DNA of 64,000 bases, from positions 124,001 through 188,000 of the forward strand of contig NZ_JAODUA010000006.1 in assembly GCF_025399895.1 (NCBI RefSeq). Direction: 5' to 3'. A program made the position numbers and the translations under genes. Below, piece after piece: positions 1 to 7,396 of the stretch. Within the stretch, counting starts at the first letter, position 1, and each line of letters opens with the position of its first letter. This stretch comes from Streptomyces sp. ASQP_92. Lineage in GTDB: Bacteria; Actinomycetota; Actinomycetes; Streptomycetales; Streptomycetaceae. A model generated the notes under the pieces. The model was not told where the DNA came from. It saw only the letters and a list, made by a program, of their open reading frames with translations, and ran no database searches.

Positions 1-75
1 CGGCCTAAGGGAACGGTCTTGAAAACCGTCGTGGCAGCGATGTCACCGTGGGTTCAAATCCCACACCCACCGCCA
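1..75 (+). tRNA. tRNA-Ser(TGA), 3' portion; integration target of AICE-1
   Basis: The window opens inside the D arm. The anticodon stem (13-17 with 25-29) encloses the loop CTTGAAA with anticodon TGA at 20-22. A long variable arm follows, then a T arm (48-64, loop TTCAAAT), the acceptor strand ACCCACC (65-71), discriminator G72 and an encoded CCA (73-75). The 5' half lies before the window. Bases 14-73 recur perfectly at 18346-18405, so the 3' end of this gene was supplied by the integrated element. Confidence 0.95.
14..73. repeat. attL of AICE-1 (60-bp core inside tRNA-Ser)
   Basis: These 60 bases run from the anticodon stem to the first C of CCA and are identical to 18346-18405. The base before the repeat differs (A13 against C18345). 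The base after it also differs: attL continues as CCA, attR as CAGG. Confidence 0.93.
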
Positions 76-88
76 GGTCAGCGTTAGC

Positions 89-205
89 GCTGGTCAGAGG
101 GCGTGATCCCGGTCCGGGGTCCCGCCCTCTTCTCTTGGCCTGTCTCACCCTGATTCGGGGGTGTACCGCCTCTGACCAGCGCGTGTGGGCCATGCGTGGG
201 CCAGG
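89..205. promoter_or_regulatory. left-end arm-type repeat region of AICE-1
   Basis: Two motifs here recur only at the other end of the element. CCTCTGACCAGC occurs at 169-180, inverted at 89-100, and again at 17449-17460. TGGGCCATGCGTGGGCCAGG at 186-205 is a doublet of TGGGCCA spaced 11 bp apart, about one helical turn. It recurs at 17404-17423 and 18268-18287. The position at both ends beside att is what is expected of integrase/Xis arm-type sites; binding is inferred. Confidence 0.6.
96..130 (+). terminator. hairpin terminator after tRNA-Ser, element-derived
   Basis: AGAGGGCG (96-103) pairs perfectly with CGCCCTCT (123-130) and is followed by a T/C-rich run. It lies inside AICE-1 and so replaces the native tRNA terminator, which now sits beyond attR at 18429-18461. 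Confidence 0.6.
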
Positions 206-206
206 A

Positions 207-1613
207 TCACACTCCTTCCGCCTCCTCCAGACCCTTCTGAATCAGGCTGTTGGCATGGGCGGAACTGCCCTTCAGGAGCTTGGCGTAGAAGCGGTAGAGC
301 ACTGCGACGCTGTGGCCGGCGCGGTAGGCGACCTCCACCGGGTCCACGCCCTGTTTGATCCATAGAGAGACGGCGGCATGCCGAAGGCAGTACGGCACGG
401 CGGCCATCTCTGACTTCACCTCGGCAGGGGTGAGCGCCGCCTCCCGAGCGACGTCCCAGACGGCGCAATACTCGTTCGAGGTGACTCGGCCGCCGCGCGC
501 CGCCCAGAACAGCCTCCCGTCCGGGGCGACGCCGCGCGCGACGTGCGCTCGGACCATCCGGACGTAGACCGGGGGGATCGGGACGGCCCGGACTGCGTTG
601 CGAGCACGGTGCTTGAGCCCGCGCTCATCGTGGGACTTCCCGCAGTCCGTCCATCCGGCGCCGACTTCTGGATGGCTCTCGGAGACCAGCACTTCGCCCC
701 AAGCATCCGGCTCGTTCTCGGCAGGTAGCGTGAAGTCGTCCATCCGGAGCGACACGGCCTCGCCGGGGCGGGTGGCCAGATAGTAGATCGCGCCGAAGAA
801 CGTCTCCAGGTGCTTGCCGCGCGGGCCCTGCTCCGCGATGGAGTTGAGCAGCCGACGCGTGAGCTGTGGACCCGGGACGTACCGGAAGTCGACCTCGTCG
901 GACGTGGCCGGAGCGGTCCAGTCGACTGCGAGGAATGGGTGGCGGTTGAGCAGCGCGCGTTCCTCGACCGCGTACCGAAAGGCGTTGCTGAGGACCATCC
1001 GCTTGCGGTTGGCCGTGTTCTCAGCGGCCGGCGCGCCATTGAGCTTCTTCGACAGAGCGGCGAACGCGGAACGGATGTGCTCCGGCTTAGCCGCCTCGCT
1101 GACCTTCAGGGAGTTGGTCGCGACCCAGTCGAGAGCCTTCCGCATGTCTTCGGGCAGAGCGTCGGTCTCGCAGCGCGGCAACCAGTCACCTCCATCGGGC
1201 TTCACGGCCCGGAACGCCCACTGGTAGAGCGCAGCGCGCAGAGTTCGAGGATCCGGCTGCCCGGCGGTAGTACGGACGAATACGGGCGTCACGACTGCCA
1301 GTGATTCGGCGATGCTCGCGCGGTGTTTTCCTGCTGCCCCCGGCCACTTCATCAGGGCGTACGCCTTTGCGTGCTCGTACCAGGTCGGCATCGCGAGTGC
1401 GGCAAGTTCCTTCTCGGGGAGGCCGGTCTCTTCGTCGAACCGTTGGCCTTCCCGCAGCGCAGCCATGAGTTCGGATCGCCGTCCGTCGGCTTGCGGCTTT
1501 GTTTGGTAGCTCTTGGACTGCGATTTGGTCCCGACCTTCCATCGCAGTTCCCATGGTTTCGGACGCCCGGAGCGGCGACGGATGGACCAAAAGATGACGT
1601 CGTACGTGAGCAT
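207..1613 (-). CDS. int: tyrosine recombinase integrase of AICE-1
   Basis: The protein (468 aa) catalyses site-specific integration and excision between the element attP and the tRNA-Ser gene. The C-terminal catalytic domain shows the tyrosine recombinase set: Arg in LATRPGEAVSLR (about residue 282), a Lys before AVPIPP, Arg in YCLRHAAVSLW, His in YRAGHS and the Tyr nucleophile in YRFYAKLL. The N-terminal half is the arm-binding/SAM-like region. I chose the ATG at 1613 (MLTYDVIF) rather than 1631 because GGAGAG lies just upstream of it inside the longer frame. The gene abuts attL, reads toward it, and lies downstream of xis, as usual in AICEs. Confidence 0.93.
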   Translation of the reverse strand: MLTYDVIFWSIRRRSGRPKPWELRWKVGTKSQSKSYQTKPQADGRRSELMAALREGQRFDEETGLPEKELAALAMPTWYEHAKAYALMKWPGAAGKHRASIAESLAVVTPVFVRTTAGQPDPRTLRAALYQWAFRAVKPDGGDWLPRCETDALPEDMRKALDWVATNSLKVSEAAKPEHIRSAFAALSKKLNGAPAAENTANRKRMVLSNAFRYAVEERALLNRHPFLAVDWTAPATSDEVDFRYVPGPQLTRRLLNSIAEQGPRGKHLETFFGAIYYLATRPGEAVSLRMDDFTLPAENEPDAWGEVLVSESHPEVGAGWTDCGKSHDERGLKHRARNAVRAVPIPPVYVRMVRAHVARGVAPDGRLFWAARGGRVTSNEYCAVWDVAREAALTPAEVKSEMAAVPYCLRHAAVSLWIKQGVDPVEVAYRAGHSVAVLYRFYAKLLKGSSAHANSLIQKGLEEAEGV

Positions 1614-1633
1614 GGCTCTCCAGGGCAACACGG

Positions 1634-1663
1634 AGCCCGCCCCGGCGGATTGCGGGGCGGGCT
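1634..1663 (-). terminator. hairpin between xis and int
   Basis: AGCCCGCCCCG (1634-1644) pairs perfectly with CGGGGCGGGCT (1653-1663) across an 8-nt loop. It lies in the xis-int gap and could terminate or attenuate read-through from xis into int, which would help keep int expression low. Confidence 0.55.
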
Positions 1664-1679
1664 AGGGGAGGCGGCGGGA

Positions 1680-1868
1680 TCAGGCGGCGTTCTGCTCGCA
1701 GGCCTCCCACCATGCGTCCAGGTCGGCACGGCTGACGCGCAGTTGGCCGTTGGGGAGCTTGCGGAGGCGGGGGGCTTGGCCGCGGGTGCGCATCCGGTAG
1801 AAGGCGGCGCGGCTCATGTCGATCTCTTCGAGGACTTCAGCGAGTTTGAGCATCTTGGAGCGAGCCAT
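1680..1868 (-). CDS. xis: excisionase, helix-turn-helix MerR-like fold
   Basis: This 62-residue protein begins MARSKMLKLAEVLEEI and contains a winged helix signature (AEVLEEIDMSRAAFYRMR, then RADLDAWWE), the usual arrangement of AICE excisionases. Such proteins bend the att site and direct the integrase toward excision. The ATG at 1868 has GAGGAG eight bases upstream; longer frames reaching 2108 run through the iteron region and lack a supporting ribosome site. It sits between the origin-like repeats and int. Confidence 0.88.
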   Translation of the reverse strand: MARSKMLKLAEVLEEIDMSRAAFYRMRTRGQAPRLRKLPNGQLRVSRADLDAWWEACEQNAA

Positions 1869-1901
1869 CGTTGCTTCTCCTCGTTCTCTTCCTTCTGGGG
1901 G

Positions 1902-2151
1902 ATCCGCAACATCCGCCACGCCGCAACATTGCTGGTCAGCGGCTTGAATCTGTGGCGGATAGCGAATGTGTGGCGGATAGATGCCGCCGCGCGGGCGGCG
2001 CGGCGGCATCGGTGCGCGGCCGAGGTCAGCCGACGATCCGCATGAGGGGCGCGGGGGCGTCCGTGTCGGGCGTATCCGCCACACGACACGTATCCGCCAC
2101 AGATTCACTCCCCGCGACCTGGGATGTTGCGGCGTGGCGGATGTTGCGGAT
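1902..2151. other. putative replication origin of AICE-1: palindromic iteron array
   Basis: Two arms, 1902-1980 and 2072-2151, form an imperfect inverted repeat. The outer 28 bases are identical, with two further identical blocks of 17 and 11 bases. Each arm holds five copies of CCGC(A/C)AC. They start at 1904, 1913 and 1921 (forward) and 1952 and 1970 (reverse) on the left, and at 2076 and 2094 (forward) and 2126, 2134 and 2143 (reverse) on the right. A 12-bp perfect hairpin (1981-1992 with 1998-2009) lies between the arms. AICE-2 has the same structure with a changed core base and the same spacing. The location beside the replication genes suggests an initiator-binding origin. Confidence 0.72.
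1981..2009 (-). terminator. 12-bp hairpin downstream of the DUF3631 gene
   Basis: ATGCCGCCGCGC (1981-1992) pairs perfectly with 1998-2009 around a 5-nt loop, 17 bases past the DUF3631 stop codon. It can act as a terminator of the long leftward operon, but it also sits at the centre of the iteron palindrome and may belong to the origin. Confidence 0.55.
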
Positions 2152-3285
2152 TTCCTGGGGCCGGGAGCAGTAGCGGCTCCAGGCGTCTTCCAGGTCTTCC
2201 GCGTAGTACCCCTTGGGGGTGGTGCTGCCGACCCGGATGCCCCGGGGCTTGATCCGGGTGTCGTCGGGCTTCACGTACTGGCTCAAGAGCCTGGACAGTC
2301 CACGGGCCGTGAGGGGCTTGGTGCTCTGTCCGTCCTCGCTCATGTCGGACCACGGCGCGTCGTCCAGGGAGAGCAGGACTTCGAGGATGGCCGCGGTCGG
2401 CATCCGGTCCACGCCGCAGAACACGCGGTCGCGCAAGTCGGTCAACAGCTTCACCCCAAGCGAGGCTTCATCACCTTCGCTCGCGGCTTTGACGAGGGCG
2501 AGGCACGCGGCGCGGCCCCGGTCGGGCCAGTGCCCGCCGGCCGCGTCGGCGACCGCCAGGAGGGGCTCCCACACGTCGGCGGGCCGGTCGGTGACGCCTT
2601 CGGGCATCTCCGGCCAGGCTTCGGCGACTTGCTTTTGCAGGGTTGCGGTCCATTCCGCGAGCCGGTCACGCAGCGCGTGGCCTTCCTTCTCGTGGATGCG
2701 GCGCCGGTAGGGCTCGCATTTCTCGTTGGGCGCCTTCTTGCGCATGCGGATGATGACTGAGCGCGTGAGGATCGTGTCCGGGAGCGAGCCGAGTCCGGCC
2801 ATGGCCACGGCGCAGAACGAAGGGAAGAACCCTGCCTTCTGGTCGTTTCCGTCGCCGATGCAGCGCAGTGACTTCGCGCCGCGCCGGTAGCCAGAGTTGA
2901 GGAACCCTCGGACCTCTTCGTTCCCACCCGCCTTGGGGCCGAAAACGGTGTCGATCTCGTCGAAGAGGAGCGTGGGCGTTCCCTCGTCGGCAGACACGAG
3001 CCGGAACAGGGCATTGGCTGAGGCGTTGACGGTGGTCGCGGCGCGCGGGGTGAGGGTTTCCACGATTTCCAACGCGCGGGACTTGCCCGACCCGGGTTCC
3101 GGGGAGAGGAAGGCGAGGCGGGCGGTGCCGTCCAGCGCGTCCATGAGGTGCGCGTGCGCGTCCCACAACGTGACGGCGGTGTAGGCGTGTTCAGTGGGGA
3201 AGACGTTGAAGCGCCGATGGAACGCTTCGACCTCATCGAGCAGGGCGGCCCCGTCGATGGGCGCGGCCGGCGTGGTGTCGTTCAT
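2026..3285 (-). CDS. DUF3631 P-loop ATPase, replication block of AICE-1
   Basis: The protein (419 aa) starts MNDTTPAAPIDGAALLDEVE. A Walker A motif, SPEPGSGKSR, lies at about residues 61-70 and a Walker B, LLFDEID, at about 106-112. These are the signatures of the DUF3631 family, which accompanies prim-pol proteins in AICEs and probably acts as a helicase or loader. The ATG at 3285 overlaps the upstream stop (ATGA). The AICE-2 protein at 37018-38181 is a clear homologue through most of its length. The last 40 or so residues are encoded by the right arm of the iteron palindrome, so the C-terminal sequence is constrained by DNA rather than protein function and differs from the homologue. Biochemical role is inferred. 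Confidence 0.85.
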   Translation of the reverse strand: MNDTTPAAPIDGAALLDEVEAFHRRFNVFPTEHAYTAVTLWDAHAHLMDALDGTARLAFLSPEPGSGKSRALEIVETLTPRAATTVNASANALFRLVSADEGTPTLLFDEIDTVFGPKAGGNEEVRGFLNSGYRRGAKSLRCIGDGNDQKAGFFPSFCAVAMAGLGSLPDTILTRSVIIRMRKKAPNEKCEPYRRRIHEKEGHALRDRLAEWTATLQKQVAEAWPEMPEGVTDRPADVWEPLLAVADAAGGHWPDRGRAACLALVKAASEGDEASLGVKLLTDLRDRVFCGVDRMPTAAILEVLLSLDDAPWSDMSEDGQSTKPLTARGLSRLLSQYVKPDDTRIKPRGIRVGSTTPKGYYAEDLEDAWSRYCSRPQEIRNIRHAATSQVAGSESVADTCRVADTPDTDAPAPLMRIVG

Positions 3286-3647
3286 GCGGCGGTCCGCCTT
3301 TCCGAGGTGTCGCGCAGGGAGCACACGGTGCGGTGGTGGGCGTGGTCCTCGATCAGCGCTCGAACTTCCTGCGCGCCGTGTGCAGTGCGGTCGCGTCCGC
3401 ACGCGCAGGTGGAACGCGCAGCGGGGGTGTGGCGGAAGGGCATCTTCACATCGAGGACGTCGCCCGCCCACGCCGTGGCCGCGGGGCTGGCCTCCTGCTC
3501 GGCGAGGACGGTGAAGGGAAGGACTGAAAGGACGCCTTCGGCGTCGTCCTTCGGCCGCACGATCGGTCCGGGCGCGGGAGCGGTGGCGGCGGGCTCGCGG
3601 CCGGTCGTGGCCGGGAGAGGCAATCCAGGGGAGCAGGGGGTGGTCAT
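3282..3647 (-). CDS. small conserved CxCGRDR protein of the replication block
   Basis: The frame encodes 121 residues with overlapping junctions on both sides (ATGA with the prim-pol stop and with the DUF3631 start). Its C-terminal half carries CACGRDRTAHG, then RALIEDHAHHRTVC and an ending of RRTAA. The AICE-2 counterpart at 38178-38534 keeps CLCGRDRSAVG, ALIDDHTAH, a following Cys and RTAA. The spaced Cys and His residues suggest a small zinc-binding unit. Between prim-pol and ATPase it could be a replication accessory factor; no function is known to me. Confidence 0.75.
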   Translation of the reverse strand: MTTPCSPGLPLPATTGREPAATAPAPGPIVRPKDDAEGVLSVLPFTVLAEQEASPAATAWAGDVLDVKMPFRHTPAARSTCACGRDRTAHGAQEVRALIEDHAHHRTVCSLRDTSERRTAA

Positions 3648-4564
3648 GCCGCCTCCCTGGGGGTGGCGTGGGTGAGGATCCAGTCCATGGCGCTGCGGAT
3701 CGTGGTGGCGCACTCGGCAGCCGGCAGTCCCGTGGACTCCCCCGCCGCCTGGATTGCCTCTTCCACGGTGGCCCGGCTGATGTTCCCCCAGGCCACAAAC
3801 CGCGCCACCTTGCACGCGCTCTTGTGCAAAGTGCTGTTGCGCGAGTGGTCTCCCGCCGCACGGATGACCGCGCACTCGCGCTCCAGAGCGGTCTGCGCGG
3901 CCTTCGTTCCGTCACACACCTGCGTCATGACGGTATGGGGGCCGGGCTTGGCCCGCTCGCGCAACTCGTCTGCCAGCCAGCCGGGCAGCGGGGCGACGGG
4001 CGATTCGTCGGTGACGGTGTAGTCGCCGTGGGCGGTGGCACTGCTGGGGGCGACGACGTAGCCGCCCCAGCCGCGGGTGTCGACGTGGCGCCCCAGCCGG
4101 TTCACCGAGCAGCCCAGCCGGACCCCTTCAGGGGCGGTGAAGTACAGGTGGTGGCCCCCGCTGGGGGTCCGCACCTGGTAGGTGGCAGGCAGGGTCTGAC
4201 CGGCGCGCTCGCAGAGCGCCAAAAGGCTTTCGGCGCCGCCAGGCGCTCCTTCTTGCTCTTCCGCCTTGAGCATGTCGAGGTCGACGACCAGAAGCCCAGC
4301 CGGGCCGGTCGCGATTCCGATGTTGTACGGCTGCGTTGTCCACGCAGCGGTGATCAGGTCGGGGTCGGTGGTGGCGCGCTGTTCGGGCTTACGGTGCCCG
4401 CCGGCGCACCGGCCGGTGCCGGGGCAGGATCGTTCGGCGTGCCCGGCGGGCCGCTTATCGCCGGGGCGGAGGGGGAACACCGGCCAGCCGCGGCGGGCCG
4501 TTTCCAGGGCCCAGGCGAGGAGAGCGAGATTGCACTCTCGCGGATTGAGGGTGGGTTGCGTCAT
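3644..4564 (-). CDS. bifunctional DNA primase/polymerase (prim-pol), AICE-1 replication protein
   Basis: A 306-residue protein with an N-terminal prim-pol domain. Visible signatures are GWPVFPLRPGDKRP, the metal-binding VVDLDM segment at about residue 95, and the TPSGGHHLYF motif with its conserved His. It would synthesise primers and extend DNA during replication of the excised circle. The ATG at 4564 is preceded by GGAGG; the longer frame starts at TTG. The AICE-2 homologue is 38531-39448. The start lies at the edge of one copy of a 77-bp repeat that supplies its leader. Confidence 0.88.
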   Translation of the reverse strand: MTQPTLNPRECNLALLAWALETARRGWPVFPLRPGDKRPAGHAERSCPGTGRCAGGHRKPEQRATTDPDLITAAWTTQPYNIGIATGPAGLLVVDLDMLKAEEQEGAPGGAESLLALCERAGQTLPATYQVRTPSGGHHLYFTAPEGVRLGCSVNRLGRHVDTRGWGGYVVAPSSATAHGDYTVTDESPVAPLPGWLADELRERAKPGPHTVMTQVCDGTKAAQTALERECAVIRAAGDHSRNSTLHKSACKVARFVAWGNISRATVEEAIQAAGESTGLPAAECATTIRSAMDWILTHATPREAA

Positions 4565-4570
4565 GCTGGA

Positions 4571-4647
4571 TGCCTCCAACAGGTCTGTTGTGGACTGGTT
4601 GGCAAGGGCGGCCCGTGACTTTGGCGAGACGGGGGCCGCCCTTGGCG
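4571..4647. repeat. 77-bp leader repeat, copy A (upstream of prim-pol)
   Basis: This stretch is identical over 77 bases to 5939-6015. On the minus strand it reads as an 11-bp hairpin (4604-4614 with 4633-4643), an AACAG/CTGTT inverted repeat, and the GGAGG that serves the downstream start codon. It acts as terminator plus leader between genes. A diverged third copy lies upstream of the AICE-2 prim-pol (39457-39533). Confidence 0.85.
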
Positions 4648-4650
4648 TGT

Positions 4651-5931
4651 CTAGGCGATGTCCAGGGCGAGTTGGGACATGGCGGGTTCGCCCGCGACGG
4701 GCGTGAGGGTGGCGAGCAGGGCGCGGTAGGCGAGTGCGGCTTGGTGGATGACGACGCCGTTGCCGAGGATTTTGAGCTGGTCGGCGCGGGACAGGCCCAG
4801 GTCAGGGCCGGTGACCCAGCCGGGTTCGGCGCCCATCATCCATTCCACGAAGGCCGGGGACAGGCGCCGGTTGCCCTTGGTTCCCGCTTCGGTCGGCTCG
4901 GGCGCGGGGCGCCCCAGCACTGCCTCCCAGCGGCGGATGGCGGGCCCGTAGTCGGTGCCGTTGGTCGCCACCCACTGCCCGTCCAGACGGACGGCTTGGC
5001 CGGGCAGGTAGTAGGTTCCGGCCCGGTCTCGCTGGTTCGGGCCGCCGTGCGGCCCGTCCGACGCCTTCGGGGTCGGCAGCAGGTTCACCACCACCTCGTT
5101 CAGCGGGCGGGAGTTGCGGCCCAGGAGGTTGGAGGCGCCGGATTTCCAGTCGCGGGCTGCGGGGGTGGGCAGCAGCGTGACGGCGGTGCGCAGGTTCATG
5201 CCGCCCCGGCGTTTGGGGGAGGTGCCGGGGCCGCCGGTGCCGTCGGCTGCGGCCGGGGTGGGCAGCAGGGTCATGCGGCCGTCGGGGGCAGCAAGAACAC
5301 CACTTCGTCCTCCAGCGTGGGCCCGTGCCCGCCGGCCTTGCGCTTGTCCGGGTGCTGCGGGCCGCCGTTGCGCCCCAACTGTGAGGTGGGGGTCTTCAGC
5401 AGCGGGATAGGCGACCGCGAACCAGCGGTCGCGGCGGTGGCAGGCGCCGACTTCGGGATCTCCAGCGCGTAGGCACATCCACCGTGCGTCATACCCGAGC
5501 GCGGCCAGGTCCGCGGCAACGACGTCGAGTCCCCGGCTGCGCAGGGCGGCGACGTTTTCCAAGAAGACGAGTCGGGGTCGTAGGTAGCGAATGGCTCCGT
5601 GGGCGATGGTTTTCCACAGTCCTGAGCGGTCACCGGCGATCCCTCCGCGAGGTCCGGCATTGGAGATGTCCTGGCAGGGAAACCCGGCGGTCAGCGCCGC
5701 CGGACGTCCCATCGAGGCCGACAGCGCGGCCCAGTCGACGGTCGTGATGTCACCCAGTTTGCGGGTGCGAGGCAGGCGGGCGGCCAGCAGCCGGGAGGCC
5801 GCCGGGTCCTTCTCGCCGACCACGGCCGTGGGAAGGCCCGTAACGGCTTCCACGGCCAGGTCCAGCGCACTGGAGCCGGTGCACAAGCTGACATTGCCGC
5901 CCTCGATCGGCAGGACATGGTGTTGGGTCAT
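4651..5931 (-). CDS. C5-cytosine DNA methyltransferase carried by AICE-1
   Basis: The protein (426 aa from the ATG at 5931, MTQHHVLPIEGG, with GGAGG upstream) shows C5-methyltransferase motifs in order. These are motif I SLCTGSSALDLAVE, the catalytic GFPCQDISNAG (PCQ, motif IV), FLENV (motif VI), CHRRDRWFA (motif VIII) and QLKILGNGV (motif X). The variable region holds three LLPTP.A..D repeats, probably the target-recognition domain. No restriction enzyme gene is adjacent, so it is likely an orphan methylase protecting the transferred DNA or marking the element. It is flanked by the 77-bp repeats and has no counterpart in AICE-2, so it looks like an inserted cassette. Confidence 0.9.
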   Translation of the reverse strand: MTQHHVLPIEGGNVSLCTGSSALDLAVEAVTGLPTAVVGEKDPAASRLLAARLPRTRKLGDITTVDWAALSASMGRPAALTAGFPCQDISNAGPRGGIAGDRSGLWKTIAHGAIRYLRPRLVFLENVAALRSRGLDVVAADLAALGYDARWMCLRAGDPEVGACHRRDRWFAVAYPAAEDPHLTVGAQRRPAAPGQAQGRRARAHAGGRSGVLAAPDGRMTLLPTPAAADGTGGPGTSPKRRGGMNLRTAVTLLPTPAARDWKSGASNLLGRNSRPLNEVVVNLLPTPKASDGPHGGPNQRDRAGTYYLPGQAVRLDGQWVATNGTDYGPAIRRWEAVLGRPAPEPTEAGTKGNRRLSPAFVEWMMGAEPGWVTGPDLGLSRADQLKILGNGVVIHQAALAYRALLATLTPVAGEPAMSQLALDIA

Positions 5932-5938
5932 GCGGGAG

Positions 5939-6015
5939 TGCCTCCAACAGGTCTGTTGTGGACTGGTTGGCAAGGGCGGCCCGTGACTTTGGCGAGACGG
6001 GGGCCGCCCTTGGCG
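5939..6015. repeat. 77-bp leader repeat, copy B (upstream of the methyltransferase)
   Basis: Perfect copy of 4571-4647. The hairpin is at 5972-5982 with 6001-6011. It provides the ribosome site for the methyltransferase and follows the ssb stop codon directly, so it probably separates ssb from the methylase transcript. Confidence 0.85.
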
Positions 6016-6018
6016 CAG

Positions 6019-6474
6019 CTAGAAGGGGGGTTCGTCGCTCTCCTGCTTGGCGCCCGACGCGGCGGTGTTCCACGCGTCGTCACCCACGGCGGGGGCGCTC
6101 TGCGCGGGGCGCTTGGCGTTGATGGTCACGGTGGTAAACCGGATGCTCGCGCCGATCTCGTCGACTTCCAGCACGAGCATCGACCGCTTCTCGCCCTGAT
6201 CCGTCGTCCAGTCGTGCTGACGGATCCGGCCGTTGGCCACGACCCGCGATCCCTTGGCCAGCGACTCCGCTGCATGTTCGGCGAGCTGACGCCAGGCGGC
6301 GCAGCGGAAGAACGTGGCGGTGCCGTCCGTCCACTTCCCCGACTCCTTGTCGTACGTGCGCGGGGTGGCGGCGATGGTGAACTTCGCGAGCGCCGCACCG
6401 GACGGCGTGAACTTCAGTTCCGGGTCGGCGGTCAGGTTGCCGATCACGGTGATCGGGGTCTCTCCAAACGACAT
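6019..6474 (-). CDS. ssb: single-stranded DNA-binding protein
   Basis: A 151-residue SSB with the N-terminal OB fold (ETPITVIGNLTADPELKFT, then AKFTIA, and FFRCAAWRQLAEH) and the acidic C-terminal tip DEPPF used to recruit replication partners. It coats single strands during element replication or after transfer and is distinct from the chromosomal SSB. The ATG at 6474 is preceded by GAGGAG, which overlaps the stop region of the upstream gene. AICE-2 lacks an SSB but has a small protein at 39941-40204 with the same DEPPF tail. Confidence 0.93.
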   Translation of the reverse strand: MSFGETPITVIGNLTADPELKFTPSGAALAKFTIAATPRTYDKESGKWTDGTATFFRCAAWRQLAEHAAESLAKGSRVVANGRIRQHDWTTDQGEKRSMLVLEVDEIGASIRFTTVTINAKRPAQSAPAVGDDAWNTAASGAKQESDEPPF

Positions 6475-6484
6475 CGCATGCTCC

Positions 6485-6970
6485 TCAGTGGTGGTTGATG
6501 GTGCCGTTGGCGCGGCTGAACAGGCCGGTCGCGGTGACGTTCTGCGTGATCTGCGTGGGTCCCGTACCGCGGCGCCGCGCGCCGCCGATCAGGGCAGGGA
6601 CGCCGATGACGGCGGCGACAAGGAAGGCGCCGGCCGCCCACAGGGCGTGGCTCATGGCGATCAGTCCCGGGGCTGCGTAGGAAAGCCCGATCCCGCCCGC
6701 GGCGATACCGAAGCCGACGGTCGGGGCGAGCAGGGCGGTGGTCTTGGCCCACGCCGGAACCGGTTGCGATGCAGCCGGGGCGGGCGGCGGGGTGTGCGCG
6801 GGGGGCTGGACGTAGGCGAGGGTGCGCTGCCCGCCGGGCAGGGTTACGAGCTGCACCCCGGGCGGAATCTCGCCCGGCAGCATCACCGCCCGCGCGGGGC
6901 CGGGCTGGTAGGCGAGCGGGTCGGGGTTCAGCGCGGCGGTGGTGATCTCGTACGCACGGTCATAGGGCAC
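6485..6970 (-). CDS. Spd-like membrane protein of the transfer block
   Basis: This 161-residue protein has a proline-rich N-terminal half and two or three hydrophobic segments (about residues 78-130, for example GFGIAAGGIGLSYAAPGLI and AGAFLVAAVIGVPALIGG) followed by a short basic tail. GTG at 6970 has GGAG upstream. The AICE-2 protein at 40221-40676 has the same plan and a similar position next to traB. Small membrane proteins of this type in Streptomyces elements take part in intramycelial spread; the specific role here is inferred from location. Confidence 0.7.
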   Translation of the reverse strand: MPYDRAYEITTAALNPDPLAYQPGPARAVMLPGEIPPGVQLVTLPGGQRTLAYVQPPAHTPPPAPAASQPVPAWAKTTALLAPTVGFGIAAGGIGLSYAAPGLIAMSHALWAAGAFLVAAVIGVPALIGGARRRGTGPTQITQNVTATGLFSRANGTINHH

Positions 6971-6992
6971 AAGGTGCTCCCTTCAACAGCGG

Positions 6993-7184
6993 TCAAGCCG
7001 CGTGGTTGAGGGCGGTGACGACGGCTTCGCACATCGAGCGGATGGGTCCGGCGGCGCCGGTGGCGGCGGTGAAGAACCCGAACAGGAACAGCACGACCGC
7101 GGCGAACGGGCCGACCGTGCGGTCGCGCAGGAACACGAAGGTGAGTACGCCGAAGAGGGCAACGGCGGACAGGGTGACGATCAC
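6993..7184 (-). CDS. small two-helix membrane protein (Spd-like)
   Basis: A 63-residue protein, mostly hydrophobic (LSAVALFGVLTFVFL, then FAAVVLFLFGFFTAATGAAG), with GGGAGG upstream of its GTG start at 7184. It lies between the spd-like gene and the traB region. It probably belongs to the intramycelial spread proteins; no catalytic motif is present. Confidence 0.65.
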   Translation of the reverse strand: MIVTLSAVALFGVLTFVFLRDRTVGPFAAVVLFLFGFFTAATGAAGPIRSMCEAVVTALNHAA

Positions 7185-7245
7185 GAACGGCCTCCCAGGG
7201 AATGGCCGGCGGGCGGCACGTGAACCGGGGTGCTGCCCGCCGATG

Positions 7246-7395
7246 GCTTGTCGTGTTGCTTGTCGTCTGGCTTGTCGCTTGTCTTGTCGTCTCGCTTGTC
7301 TTGTCGCTTGTCGCCTCCCAGGTCACAAGCCGTTTCCGGCCCCCGCGACAACCCCACTGGTGGGGTTCGTGCTGGGCGGGAGACAAGCGACAAGC
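7246..7395. repeat. putative TraB recognition cluster (clt) of AICE-1: GCTTGTCG repeats
   Basis: GCTTGTCG occurs exactly at 7246, 7258, 7270 and 7306, and in reverse at 7388. Several one-mismatch copies lie between (7277, 7282, 7294, 7299 and 7381). The array ends two bases before the traB stop codon. Streptomyces TraB translocases bind clusters of 8-bp repeats placed near traB, so this is a strong candidate. No such octamer cluster was noticed elsewhere in the window. Confidence 0.7.
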
Positions 7396-7396
7396 G

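Noticed and set aside
1680..2108. Longer excisionase starting at 2108
   Set aside because: The extra codons run through the iteron palindrome. The start at 1868 has GAGGAG and matches the usual size of about 62 residues.
7181..7393. A 70-codon frame in the GCTTGTCG cluster
   Set aside because: It consists of Asp/Lys repeats created by the octamers, starts inside the neighbouring spd-like gene, and has no ribosome site.
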